Shown here piece after piece: positions 7,079-17,500 of a stretch of 35,812 nucleotides of DNA (position 1 is the first letter of the stretch; each line of letters opens with the position of its first letter). The DNA is from Gammaproteobacteria bacterium (GTDB taxonomy: Bacteria; Pseudomonadota; Gammaproteobacteria; SG8-11), in contig JAHECY010000036.1 in assembly GCA_024641505.1 (NCBI GenBank), forward strand, positions 1 through 35,812. Reading direction: 5' to 3'. Made by a program: the position numbers and the translations under genes. Below the pieces are notes generated by a model. That model was not told the DNA's origin and did no database searches. It saw nothing but the letters and a program-made list of their open reading frames with translations.

Positions 7079-9361
7079 ATGATGTTTCATATCGCTTCAA
7101 GGATGCGATACCGGAAGGAAAAAAATCGAGAATCCGGTTCGTATCGCCCATCTGATGCCTTGACATTCTTTCCGGGCATGGCGGATACCTTTTCCTGGCT
7201 AAAAGAAGGGTGCTGCCATGCGCGCATCGTTCCTGTTCTGTCATCACGTGTCCTTGCGATCGGCGCATGTCTGCTGCTGTTGACGTCCACGCCCGCTGAG
7301 GCGGTGCAATTCTGCAACACCAACGGTGGCGCGGGTTGGGCGATCCCGGACAATGACCCGACACCGACCACCGCGACGGTGACCGTCGCCATGGGCACCG
7401 CCGTCGGCCCCATACAAGACGTCAATATCACCACCAACATTACCCACACCTACGTGGGCGATCTGTACGCCGCGGCCCGCAGTCCAAGTGCCGCGAGCGC
7501 CGTGCTATTCGACCGCCCGGGCGTGCCCGCTGCCACTTTCGGGTGTAATGGCGCCAATTTGCAGGTGCTGTTCGATGATGAGGCGGGCACTGCTACCACC
7601 ATCGAGAATCTCTGTGGCGGCGGCAATCCCAGCATCAGCGGCACTTATTTGCCCAACACCACCCTGACTGCCATGGACGGCGGCACCGTCAACGGCATCT
7701 GGAACATCGACGTCACCGACAATGCCGCCGCCGATACCGGCACCATCGACAATGTGTGCGTGGATGTTCAGGCGGCGGCGATTACTCTGATTCGTTACGT
7801 CAGTACCTTCGCCAATTGCTCCGATCAGCTCGCCAGTCTCACGGTACCCAGCGGCACCAACGTTTATTACTGCTATACCGTTACCAACTCCGGCAGCTAT
7901 GCCTTTACTATCGACTCGGGTGGAACCGCGGACGACTTGGGGGCGGATATCTCCGGTCTTGAAGGCAGCTACGCGGTGGGCGCCAGTGTCACGGTAACCT
8001 CAGGGCCCTATGTGGCCGGAGGCAGCGCATTGCCGGTGGGCACCACCGGTTACACGGCACAAGTCACCGCATCCGGTGTCGCAACAGGCTTGCCACTCAC
8101 ACCGACAGCGGCGGCTTCCGTTACGGTACTCGCCGCGCCCGTCGCCGCGGCAGGTAACAAACCCCTTTATCTCACTGGCAGTACCGGCCTGTCACGCACT
8201 AAACCTACCACCACCACCCAGACCACAATCAACGGTGCCAATGCTTTACAGAAGTGGACCCTGCAACCCACATTGGCAAAGAAACTGGACTTTACCAACG
8301 CCTCGATTCCCGTGGTGCTACGGCTGTCGCGAAACAACGGTGGTACAACCCGCAACTTTACCTTGCAGCTTGCCACCGCCGGCGGCACTCCCGCCGGTCC
8401 CATCGGTACCCTCAGTGTTACCAATTACACTCTTACCACCACCGCGACAGAGTACGCATTTTCCATTCCTGTGAATGCAGGATTCAATTCACTGTCCCTG
8501 GCGAGCGATATCACCCTCACGTTGACCAACACTACCGGCGCCGCTAACAGGCGTATCCTGGTAGACGACACTAACACGACGACGTCCTACTCCCAACTGT
8601 CCTTGGACGCCACCACGGTCATCAATGTCGGCAGCGTGGCCACCTATAGCGCCGCCTACAACGGTGGTGCGGCCATCAGCAGCATCGCCCCGGGCGCGAC
8701 CATTTATATTCGCGGCACCATCAGCGATCCCTTCGGCGACTATGACGTTACCAGTGCGCAATTCGATATTCGGGACAATCTCGGCGTACTGCAAAGTACC
8801 GTGGTGCAAACCGTACCAGTGACGGAATTGCCATCGAACGATCCGGCACTGGCAATTTTTGAATACGCCTACCCGGTTCCAGTCACCGGTCTCGGTAACT
8901 GGACGGTATCAGTGACTGGGTTCGAAGGTTCGGAAGGCACGGTATCCCACAGTTGGTCCACGTCGTTTGTCGTCGGCATCCCGAACGTCACGGTGCTCAA
9001 ATCCGCCGCCACGCCACGCACCGTCAACACCCTCGTCAACTCCGGCGAGAACATCACCTACACGCTGTTGATTTCCAATAGCGGCACCGGCTATGCCTCC
9101 AGCGTCACCATCAGTGAAGCCATCAGTGTGTTCCTGAAATTCTGCACCAATTGCCAGGCCGGTCAGGCCTTCAGCTTTACCGACGGCAGCCCTGTCAGCG
9201 GCCTGTCCCTGGGCACACCCACTTACACGGATCGACTGGCGGCGCCCTATATCCCCGCCGCGGGCTACGACGCCAACGTCGGCGGCGTAGCGCTGCCCAT
9301 GACCGGATTCATGGCCCCCGGCACCAGTTTCACGCTCATTTATCAGGCTCAAACCCAATGA
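7079..9361 (+). CDS. Secreted P-domain / DUF11 repeat surface protein
   Basis: An exported protein, 760 aa from this start. The ATG at 7079 has AAAGG 9 bases upstream but gives a 75-residue signal region. A start at 7178 gives a normal-size one but has no good RBS. The hydrophobic core VLAIGACLLLLTST and PAEA cleavage site precede VQFCNTN. Residues about 78-190 form a proprotein-convertase P-domain (IPD..., ITHTYVGDLYA, LFDRPG, NGIWNIDVTD, GTIDNVCVDV) with paired cysteines. A DUF11-like domain follows (about 245-345), then two beta-rich parts. A second DUF11-type domain (about 640-760; SGENITYTLLISNSGTGYASSV) closes the protein. No PEP-CTERM, LPXTG or barrel is seen. First gene of the surface cluster; the next gene starts 33 bases later. 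Confidence 0.8.
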   Translation: MMFHIASRMRYRKEKNRESGSYRPSDALTFFPGMADTFSWLKEGCCHARIVPVLSSRVLAIGACLLLLTSTPAEAVQFCNTNGGAGWAIPDNDPTPTTATVTVAMGTAVGPIQDVNITTNITHTYVGDLYAAARSPSAASAVLFDRPGVPAATFGCNGANLQVLFDDEAGTATTIENLCGGGNPSISGTYLPNTTLTAMDGGTVNGIWNIDVTDNAAADTGTIDNVCVDVQAAAITLIRYVSTFANCSDQLASLTVPSGTNVYYCYTVTNSGSYAFTIDSGGTADDLGADISGLEGSYAVGASVTVTSGPYVAGGSALPVGTTGYTAQVTASGVATGLPLTPTAAASVTVLAAPVAAAGNKPLYLTGSTGLSRTKPTTTTQTTINGANALQKWTLQPTLAKKLDFTNASIPVVLRLSRNNGGTTRNFTLQLATAGGTPAGPIGTLSVTNYTLTTTATEYAFSIPVNAGFNSLSLASDITLTLTNTTGAANRRILVDDTNTTTSYSQLSLDATTVINVGSVATYSAAYNGGAAISSIAPGATIYIRGTISDPFGDYDVTSAQFDIRDNLGVLQSTVVQTVPVTELPSNDPALAIFEYAYPVPVTGLGNWTVSVTGFEGSEGTVSHSWSTSFVVGIPNVTVLKSAATPRTVNTLVNSGENITYTLLISNSGTGYASSVTISEAISVFLKFCTNCQAGQAFSFTDGSPVSGLSLGTPTYTDRLAAPYIPAAGYDANVGGVALPMTGFMAPGTSFTLIYQAQTQ

Positions 9362-9394
9362 CCATCCACAACCATCAACCATGGAGAAAGCACC

Positions 9395-9880
9395 ATGCAC
9401 GTTAAACACATCGCTCTCACGATCCTGCTCATCGCGGTATCCTCCACCGCCTTCGGGCAACCCAAGATCGAAGTGACCGCCGTGGCGGAAAAAGAAATCA
9501 AGGTGCAGGAGGCGGACCACACCATAACCAAACGGGTACCGGCGACCGACATCGAATCCGGTCAGGAGCTGATCTATACCTTGCACTATCGGAATGTAGG
9601 CACGGATAAGGCGACCAATGTGAAGCTGGATAACCCGGTACCACAGCATACCGCCTATGTTTCCAACAGCGCCTTTGGCGAAGACGCCGAAGTCCTGGTG
9701 TCCCTGGACGGCAAGCATTTCAGTAAACCCGGACAACTCACTTATACCTTGAAAACCAAAGACGGCAACACCGAACAGCAGGTGGCGAGCCCGGAGCAAT
9801 TCAGCCATTTGCGCTGGGCGCTCAACGAAGTGCCGCCCGGCGCCGCCGGTGCAGTCGGATTTCGGGTAAGGGTTAAATAA
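9395..9880 (+). CDS. Small secreted DUF11-like protein
   Basis: A 161-aa protein with a clear signal peptide (MHVKHIALTILLIAVSSTAFG, cleaved before QPKIEV). It has a single DUF11-type Ig-like domain: ESGQELIYTLHYRNVGTDKATNVKLDNPVPQHTAYV followed by FGEDAEVLVSLDGKHF and an end strand GAVGFRVRVK. GGAG lies 8 bases before the ATG. It probably acts in the periplasm or at the cell surface as a subunit or adaptor to the larger DUF11 proteins on both sides. The same architecture (signal peptide plus lone DUF11) is widespread in proteobacterial surface loci, with no known biochemical role. No cysteines or anchor are seen. Confidence 0.82.
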   Translation: MHVKHIALTILLIAVSSTAFGQPKIEVTAVAEKEIKVQEADHTITKRVPATDIESGQELIYTLHYRNVGTDKATNVKLDNPVPQHTAYVSNSAFGEDAEVLVSLDGKHFSKPGQLTYTLKTKDGNTEQQVASPEQFSHLRWALNEVPPGAAGAVGFRVRVK

Positions 9881-9916
9881 CGGCGCATACGAATTCAAAC
9901 ATCGAGGATATGGATC

Positions 9917-10051
9917 ATGTACCAACATACCACTGCACTGCAAAAAGCCATGCTGTACATCTTCACTCTGCCCCGCGCGGGTCCGGATCCCCCCGGGAAG
10001 CGGGATTGGGCACACCGCAGACGCGGCAATCTGGCGCCCAATCCACCCTGA
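9917..10051 (+). CDS. Possible 44-aa ORF in the gap, doubtful
   Basis: An ATG at 9917 has GAGGA 8 bases upstream and opens a 44-codon frame (MYQHTTALQKAMLYIFTLPR...). It ends in a Pro/Arg-rich tail with no recognisable family. The same DNA forms a hairpin (10003-10044), so the sequence may be constrained as RNA instead. Listed because of the RBS; could be a leader peptide or chance. Confidence 0.25.
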   Translation: MYQHTTALQKAMLYIFTLPRAGPDPPGKRDWAHRRRGNLAPNPP

Positions 10052-10056
10052 TTTTC
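10003..10056 (+). terminator. Hairpin, possible attenuator within the surface cluster
   Basis: Perfect 9-bp arms GGATTGGGC (10003-10011) and GCCCAATCC (10036-10044) enclose a 24-base loop; TTTT follows at 10052-10055. It lies in the 228-bp gap between the two DUF11 genes and could lower readthrough. Confidence 0.4.
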
Positions 10057-10108
10057 AGTAACAAATATTTAGAGCAACGTACTTCAACAATTAACAAGGA
10101 ACAATATC

Positions 10109-11371
10109 ATGAACGCAAAAATCAACCATGGTCCACCGTGGACCAACACGCTGACCGGGACGGCATTGATACTCGCCTTGACTACCAGCCTGGCATTAGC
10201 ACCGCAGCTGGCCTGGTCCGCACTCACCGCCGGTACCACGATCAGCAATACCGCTACCGTCAGTTACAGTGATGCCGTCGGCACAGGGCAAGCACCCGCC
10301 AGCAGCAACACCGTGGACGTTACCGTTGCCCTGGTGGGAGCCGTAAGCTGGAGTGCCGCACCCGCTGGTCAAACCCAGCCTTCCGGCGCGTCAATTTCAC
10401 CCGACTATAGCATCAGTGTCATCAATGGCGGCAATGGCGTCGACACCTTCACGCTCACGCATAACGTAGCGGAAAGCGGTACGCTGACGGCAGGCACCTG
10501 GACGCTCGCCGCTTCGGTCACGCTGTACGGCGCCATTGCCGACGGGGTCACCGTCTCCTATAACATACCGTTCGATCAAACCACGATTTCGGTACCTTAT
10601 CACGACACAGCCCAACTCACCGCCGGCGTCACGGTCGTGCGTATCAACGGCGTGGACTACACCGTGGTAAACAGTACCGCTACTACCGTGGTGGTCAGTG
10701 GCAATGCTAGCGCAGGCGTTGGCGCCGGCACCCAAATCGGCGAGGTCGCTTCCGTCACTTTAGGCGGTACCGTGGGAACGCTCGCTGCGGGAACCAGCGA
10801 AACCCATACCCACTCCATCGGCGCAACGGGAACGACCCAGGGTGGCAATACGGCCGCGACGGCGACGTCCGGCAACTGGACCACCACCGTCACCCGGGTG
10901 GCGCTGTCGGTTGCAAAATACGTGCGTAATGTGACCGACGCCAATGACAATCCGTTGGCAGGTACCGGTACCACCATCAACGGCGCTGAGTATTTCGCTG
11001 CCGGGGTGACCGGCAATTCCGATCCCGATGGGGCCGGTGCTTTGGTCGGTGACACGCTGGAGTACGTGATCGTCATCACCAACAGCGGCGGCGGCAATGC
11101 CACGGATGTGATCTTCACCGATACGGTCTCAGCGTTCACCACCTACGTGGCCAGTTCCGGTAAAGTGGATAGCAACGGCGATGGCACCTACGACATCGCC
11201 GTCGGCGTCGGCGGTGAAACCGATGGTGTGGACGCACTTGGAATCTTCGCGATCGCGGGCGCTACCATCACCGTGCATGCGGGCACCGGCGGCAACGAAA
11301 CCACGCCGGTGGGTGGTACCATAATCCCGGCGGCCACGTCGGTAATTCTGTACCGGGCCACGATCAACTGA
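10109..11371 (+). CDS. Secreted DUF11-domain surface protein
   Basis: A 420-aa exported protein. The signal peptide (LTGTALILALTTSLALAPQLAWSA) is about residues 16-38. The mature protein starts with AGTTISNTATVSYSD, a motif echoed in the giant downstream protein (GASILNTANVS). The body is Thr/Val/Gly-rich beta-sandwich sequence with no cysteine in the mature part. A DUF11 domain lies at about 280-350 (DTLEYVIVITNSGGGNATDVIFTDTVSAFTTYV), then an Asp-rich SNGDGTYD segment that may bind calcium. AAGGA is 8 bases before the ATG. The TGA overlaps an ATG at 11371 by one base. Probably a major surface or matrix subunit; function inferred from composition and context only. Confidence 0.8.
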   Translation: MNAKINHGPPWTNTLTGTALILALTTSLALAPQLAWSALTAGTTISNTATVSYSDAVGTGQAPASSNTVDVTVALVGAVSWSAAPAGQTQPSGASISPDYSISVINGGNGVDTFTLTHNVAESGTLTAGTWTLAASVTLYGAIADGVTVSYNIPFDQTTISVPYHDTAQLTAGVTVVRINGVDYTVVNSTATTVVVSGNASAGVGAGTQIGEVASVTLGGTVGTLAAGTSETHTHSIGATGTTQGGNTAATATSGNWTTTVTRVALSVAKYVRNVTDANDNPLAGTGTTINGAEYFAAGVTGNSDPDGAGALVGDTLEYVIVITNSGGGNATDVIFTDTVSAFTTYVASSGKVDSNGDGTYDIAVGVGGETDGVDALGIFAIAGATITVHAGTGGNETTPVGGTIIPAATSVILYRATIN

Positions 11372-11407
11372 TGATCGACCTGCGGCGACAGGCGTCAGGA
11401 CCCGATC

Positions 11408-11456
11408 CGCATGCCGGCAGCAACGCCGGCGTGCGGGCCGGGACCGGCCCGTTATC
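11408..11456 (+). terminator. Two overlapping GC-rich hairpins before the giant gene
   Basis: Stem 1: 11408-11418 with 11425-11435 (11 bp, one G-T pair, 6-base loop). Stem 2: CGGGCCGG (11434-11441) with CCGGCCCG (11444-11451), followed by TTATCTTTATT. The two share 11434-11435, so they may compete. Terminator- or attenuator-like. Confidence 0.5.
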
Positions 11457-11501
11457 TTTATTCACTCACGCGATGACGCCGGTGTTCGGACCGGCGTCCA
11501 T

Positions 11502-11539
11502 CGTCCCAAGCTCTTTTTCCATGAAAAGAGCTTGGGACG
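11502..11539 (+). promoter_or_regulatory. Perfect 16-bp hairpin with the start codon in its loop
   Basis: CGTCCCAAGCTCTTTT (11502-11517) and its exact reverse complement (11524-11539) enclose the 6-base loop TCCATG. That ATG (11521-11523) is the best start of the giant gene. No Shine-Dalgarno is visible near it. The structure itself is certain; a role in translation control or mRNA processing is inferred. Confidence 0.7.
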
Positions 11540-14500
11540 TTGTGCTGCGTATTGGCGGCATAGTGTCGTTACTGGCCGGCATGGCCGCCGTGGCCAATGC
11601 CGCCGTGCCACCCCACGGCGCCAGCATCCTCAATACCGCCAATGTCAGCACCTCCCTGGGCAATCTCAGCAGCAGCGTCAGCGTCAGAGCCCTGGGTCGC
11701 ACATCGGCATCGATGCAGGTGCTGAGTTATGCGGCGGGATCCGGCACCGCCGTCAACACCTTTATTGGCGGCAGCGAATGCCGAGCGCCGGCCGGGTCTG
11801 CGCAGCCTTACACAGCGCTGGCGGCGCCGGTCACTTTGTCCGGAACCACATTGACGATTCCAGGCAATCTGGCGCTGTCCACTTCAACCAGCTTCAAACT
11901 TGGCAACCCTTTGTTCGTCGAAGTCAACGACAGCGATCAGAACATTGACCCCACGATCGCCGAACAACTGGTAGTAACCGTCAGCTCTGAAAACAGCGAC
12001 AGCGAAGAACTGCGCCTGACTGAAACCGGTAGCGACACCGGTCTGTTTACCGGTTATATGCAAACCGCCAAAGGCGCCGCACTACCCAATGATTGCAGGA
12101 TAACAGCGCAGAGTAACCAGACCCTGACCATCAGCTATACCGATACCTGGGACGGCACTGATGTCGCCGTATCCAGCGTGCTGGTCGACCCCTACGGCGT
12201 TATTTTCGACAGCGCCAGCGGCAGTGCCGTCGACGGCGTCACCGTAACGCTGGTTGATGCCGCCACCGGTCAGCCGGCAACGGTTTACGGAGACGACGGC
12301 ATCAGCCTGTTTCCCGCCACCGTGGTTACCGGCGGCACGGTCAACGACCAAAGTGGTGCCGGCTATGTGTTTCCCGCGGGTAACTACCGCTTTCCCCTGG
12401 TGGCACCGGGCGACTATCGCTTGCTGATCACGCCCGTTACGGGTTACGTATTTCCTTCCACCGTGGATGATGCCACGCTGCAGACCTTGCCCGGCGCCCC
12501 CTACGTATTAAGCGTCGCTTCCCGCGGTGCGGACTTTACCGTACCCATGGGTCCGCCGGTGCAGGTGGACGTACCGCTGGACCCGGCAGCGGCGGTGTTA
12601 TTCCTGACGAAAAACGCCGGCAAGCAGCAGGTTGAAGTGGGTGAATTCGTTCCTTATACCCTGGAACTGACCAATACCGGCGCCGGCATAGCCGCAGCTA
12701 TTCAGATCAACGACCGCTTACCCGCCGGTTTTCGGTTGCAGCCGAACGCCACGCGCAGGGATGGTCTGCCGGCCGCGGACCCCGCCATCAGCAGTGATGG
12801 CCGTGCGCTCAGGTTCACGGTCCCGGATCTCCCGCCCGGCACTACGACACGCGTCAACTATGTCGCCATAACCACCGTAACCGCCCCCCAGGGCAAGGCG
12901 GTCAACAGCGCTCAGGCCATGACCGCGGACGGCATTGGCTCCAACACCGCCCGCGCCTCGGTCAAGGTACAGCTGGATCCTTTCAGCAGCCGCGGCCGCG
13001 TTTTGGGCCGGGTGATGACGGGCAATTGCACGGCAACCACGCCGGAAGGCGCCGTGCGCCTGAGCCTGCGCAGCCACGTTGCCGGCGATCAGGTATTGTA
13101 TACCGTACACATGCAGGGCAACGTGATACCGGTGCAGGATGTGCAACTGGTACTCAATTTACCCCAGGCCATTGGTTTAATCGACAACAGCGTGCGCATC
13201 AATGAACAGACCGTAGCAGATCCGGAAAGCCGGACGGACGGACTCTATTTACCACTGGGAAACCGCGCCGGGGATTGGTCCGATGTGATCAATTTTGCGG
13301 TGAAAGTCGCCCCCAGCACCCGCGGCGAACTGAGCCTGCTCTCCAATGGCTTGTTCAAAGTGTTGGCGCGAGCGGAATTCACTGCTGTCGGCTCCGGACA
13401 TATGCGCACGCCGGTGGCGGAAAACTCCTTCCGCAGCCTGCCCAATCTGGTGTGGCCCAAGTTCGCCGCGCTGACCGCCGAGTTGCGGGCAACGGACCGG
13501 CAGATCCTCGATGACCTTGCCAAATACTACGCGGGTCAACAAGTGAAAAGCGTACATATCGTTGGTCATACCGACAGCAAACCCATTGCGCGCGGTCAAC
13601 ACCAACGCTTCAAGGATAACTATGAACTGGCCGCCGCTCGCGCCCAAGCGGTCGCCGACTACCTGAGTAAACTGTTCAAGCTGCAGCCCCGGCAAATCAC
13701 CGTGGAGGGTGCGGGACCGGACAAGCCCATCGCCGACAATGAAACCGTCGAAGGCCGTCAATTGAACCGGCGCGTGGAAATTGCCATTGAAACCGATACC
13801 GACCAATCCCGTGACAGCTTCCGTGTGCTCGCCGATGACAGCGGGGAAAAGTCCATCAAAATACTGGGCGAGTCCGTACAAAACGGTGATGCCGGCATCG
13901 GCATGGATGCACCAGGCGTCGCCGGTATCAAATTACTGATGGAAGACGGCCGCTACGCCGTTACCGATGAACGTGGCATGTACCATTTCGAGGGCTTGCT
14001 GCCCGGCAGCCATGTTCTGCAGATCGATGGCGCATCGGTACCGGAGACCTGGGAAGTATTCGCCTGTGAAAAAAATAGCCGCTTTGCCGGTGACCCCAAT
14101 TCCCGCTTTGTCGATCTGCAAGGCGGCAGCTTGTGGCGTGCCGACTTCTACGTGCGGCCAAAACAAAGCAGCAATGGTGCCGTGGGCCTGCGCATGACCA
14201 GCGACCTGGAGAACGGCCTGGTGCGTTACCGTTTCCAGGTGCGGGGCAATACCCTGAACTACGATAATCTGCGTTTGCAAATCGACTTGCCCGCCGGCTT
14301 CATTTATCAGGCACACAGCGCCCTGCGCGATGGCGCGTCGATCGAAGATCCGGTGATTACCGGGGAAACACTGGTGCTGAACCTCGGTAATCGTCCTGCG
14401 TCCGCTTGGCAGGAAGAGATTTCCATCACCACCGCTGCCGCAGACGACCACACCGGCGAAGTCTATACCCGCGCCCGACTCATGTTTGACACGCCTTCGC

Positions 14501-17500
14501 AGCAGCATCAGGAGACGCCCGAAGTGGACAATGCCCTGGCCATGGAATCCGCCAGCAACCGACGCTTCGAATTTCAGGGGGAATTCCGCCCCGGCAGCAG
14601 CGAACTGACTGCCGCCGACAAGGCGAAGCTCGACGCCATCGTAGCAAATCTGCTGGATATGCCGGTCAAACATATATTGATCAACGCCCTTGGCGGTTTT
14701 CGTTCCTCGGTAAAATCTTCGCAAGACTATGCAGCTCTGGGCATGGACAGAATACGGGCCGTGGCCGCGCATCTGTCGTCGAAACTCGCGTTGTTTGACA
14801 ACCAGGTCAAATTTACCGAAGACCTGTCATCCCCGGACTCCGGCTCGGCGAAACGTCTGGAAATCATCGTCACCGTGGCCGGCGCCGAAACCAGCCAGAG
14901 TTTACGCATTACCCGGGGTGACAGCGGCTTCTGGGAACGCCAGGTGATCGCGCAGGCGCGCGATCTGGTACCGGGTAACAAGCCCGAACCGGCGGTCGAG
15001 GCGGATACCCGCCAGGGATTCTTGAATCTGCGCAGCGGCACGGTAATCGTCAATGAATTCGTCAATTTGCGCCTGCGCCTGGATGCGCGCCTGCAAGCCA
15101 AGCTGTTGGTGGACGGCGTAGAGGTGCCCAAGGAATACCTGGCGTTGAGCCATCACGATCGCGCCACCGAATTGACCACCTACGCCTACTTAGGCGTGAA
15201 ACTGGGCGCGCCCGGCCAACATACCCTCAGCTTCAAAGGCATGGGGCCGTTTGGTAACGCCCGTTTCGAGGAAAACCTGAGCATCACGCGGGCCGGGGGA
15301 ATCACGCGTATGCGCGTCGCCTCCACCGCCGGCAATATCGCCGATGGCAAACAACCGATCCACGCGCAAATCGAACTGCTCGACCAGCAAGGCACGGTGA
15401 TTCCCGCGGCGGCGGACCTGATCTTCGAGGGCGGCACCCTGGAGCCGTTACGGGAGGGTACGGATCGCTGGTCGGAATTGTCGGCGGACAAGAACCTGAT
15501 CCCGCTGGCCGCGGACGGCACCGTGCGTTTCGCGCCGGTCACCAATAGCGGGGTCTACACCGCGCGTCTGCGCTATCAGGATCTCACCCTGTCCCTGGAA
15601 ATACCCGTGCAACCCTTCTACCGGGATTGGGTCATGGTCGGTCTGGCGGAAGGTACCGCCGGTTACAGCGTCGCCCATGGCAATATGCAGGAACTCGAGC
15701 AGGTTGACGGCAGCGACGGTTTCTACCATGACGGGCGGCTTGCGTTCTACGCCAAAGGCCAGATTCAGGGCAAGTGGCTGCTCACCCTGGCCTATGATTC
15801 CGGCAAAGACCAGGACGCGGTGGATGACGGCCTGTACCAGCTGATCGATCCCGACAAGTACTATACCCTGTACGGCGACAGCAGTGTTGGCGGCAGCGAT
15901 GCCACATCACGAGAACGCCTGTATGTGCGTCTGGAAGCCGAACAATATTACGCGCTGTTCGGCGACTACGATACCGGCCTCACGGTCACGGAGCTGTCCC
16001 GGTACAGCCGCAGTTTTACCGGTCTGAAGTCCGAATTTCATGACCAGCGCGTCTCGGTCACGGCTTTTGCCGCGCAAACCGACCAGGGGTTTATCCGTGA
16101 CGAGATCCCCGGCGACGGCACTTCGGGCTTATACCGGCTCAGTCACCGCGCCATCGTGCTGAACAGCGATAAAATCACGATCGAGGTGCGGGACCGTTTT
16201 CACAACGAAACCATCGTCAGTTCCCGCAAACTGTCACGCTATCTGGATTATCAAATCGATGCCGATGCCGGCACCCTCTACTTCAAGGAACCGGTATTTT
16301 CCCGGGATGAGTATCTGAATCCAATCTATATCATCGCGGAATACGAAGTGGCGGCCGATGGCGGCAACGACCTTAGCGGCGGCGTGCGCGCGGCGATGAA
16401 GATTCTGGAAAACAAGGTGGAAATCGGCGCCACCACGATTCATGAAGGCACCACGGGCGCCACCGGCGATTTGCTGGGGACCGATATCAGCTATCACCCG
16501 GATGACGACACCGACCTGCGCGCCGAATGGGCGACCACCGACAGCCTCCGCAATGGCACCCAAGCTACCGGGGAAGCCTATCTCGCGGAAGTGAAACGCA
16601 GCACCGCCCGTTATCAGGCCAAGGTCTATGCGCGCCGACAGGAAGGAGGCTTTGGCCTCGGACAACAGCAGGCGAGTGAATACGGTATGCAGAAATTCGG
16701 TATCGATGCCGGCTACACCCTGACGCCGCACACCCGGTTGACGGGCGAATCCTGGCGCGAAGAAAACCTGGTGACCGAGCAGCAACGTGACGTGTTCAAT
16801 TTCAACAGCATCCACAGTCTCGATCCCTATACCATCAGCGGCGGTTTCCGGCTGGCGCGCGATACCGATGCCAGCGGCAGGGAAGCGGCGTCCGACCTGC
16901 TCACCGGTGGAGTGGGTCGTACCTTGTTCGCGGAGCGTCTGAAATTGCGCGCCAACGGTGAACTTGCCGTCGATGACAATGACAACGCGGATTATCCCAG
17001 CCGTCTGACCTTGGGCGGCGATTATCGCCTGACCCCGGCCGCCAGTATCTTCCTGGAACAGGAATTCACCGATGGCGCCGACCAGGACACCAACACCACC
17101 CGCATTGGCCTGAAGGCCACGCCTTGGGAGGATGCCAGCGTCAATACCAGTATGCAGAACCAGACCACGGAAAACGGCCCGCGCACCTTCGCCAGCGTCG
17201 GCCTCACCCAGAAAGTGAAATTGTCCGAGCATCTATTAGTGGATTTCGGCATTGATCGCAGCCAGACCACGCGCCATGCCGACGATCAAACCTTTAACAG
17301 CAATAGTGCGCCGGTGTCGGGTCCCATCACCGACGACTTTACCGCCGCCTCCCTGGGCACTACCTACAAGCAGGAAGCCTGGTCCGCAACGGGCCGCCTG
17401 GAGGGGCGCAACGGCAAGCAGGAAGACAAGACCGGTGTCATCCTGGGTCTGTACCGCCAGCACAATACCGGCCTGGGCATTGCCGCCACACTAAAATATT

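Noticed and set aside
7218-7283. ATG with GAAGG upstream as start of the P-domain protein
   Set aside because: Out of frame with the protein; it meets a stop after about 21 codons.
8909-10015. Long antisense ORF (368 aa) over the DUF11 genes
   Set aside because: Mirror of Gly/Thr/Ala-rich GC-biased coding on the plus strand; no domain or signal.
11371-11520. N-terminal 50-residue extension of the giant protein
   Set aside because: It would precede a normal signal peptide, has no RBS, and is filled by hairpins. The one-base overlap with the upstream stop keeps it as an alternative.
16234-17232. Antisense ORF (332 aa) within the giant gene
   Set aside because: Shadow frame caused by codon bias of the sense gene; composition not protein-like.
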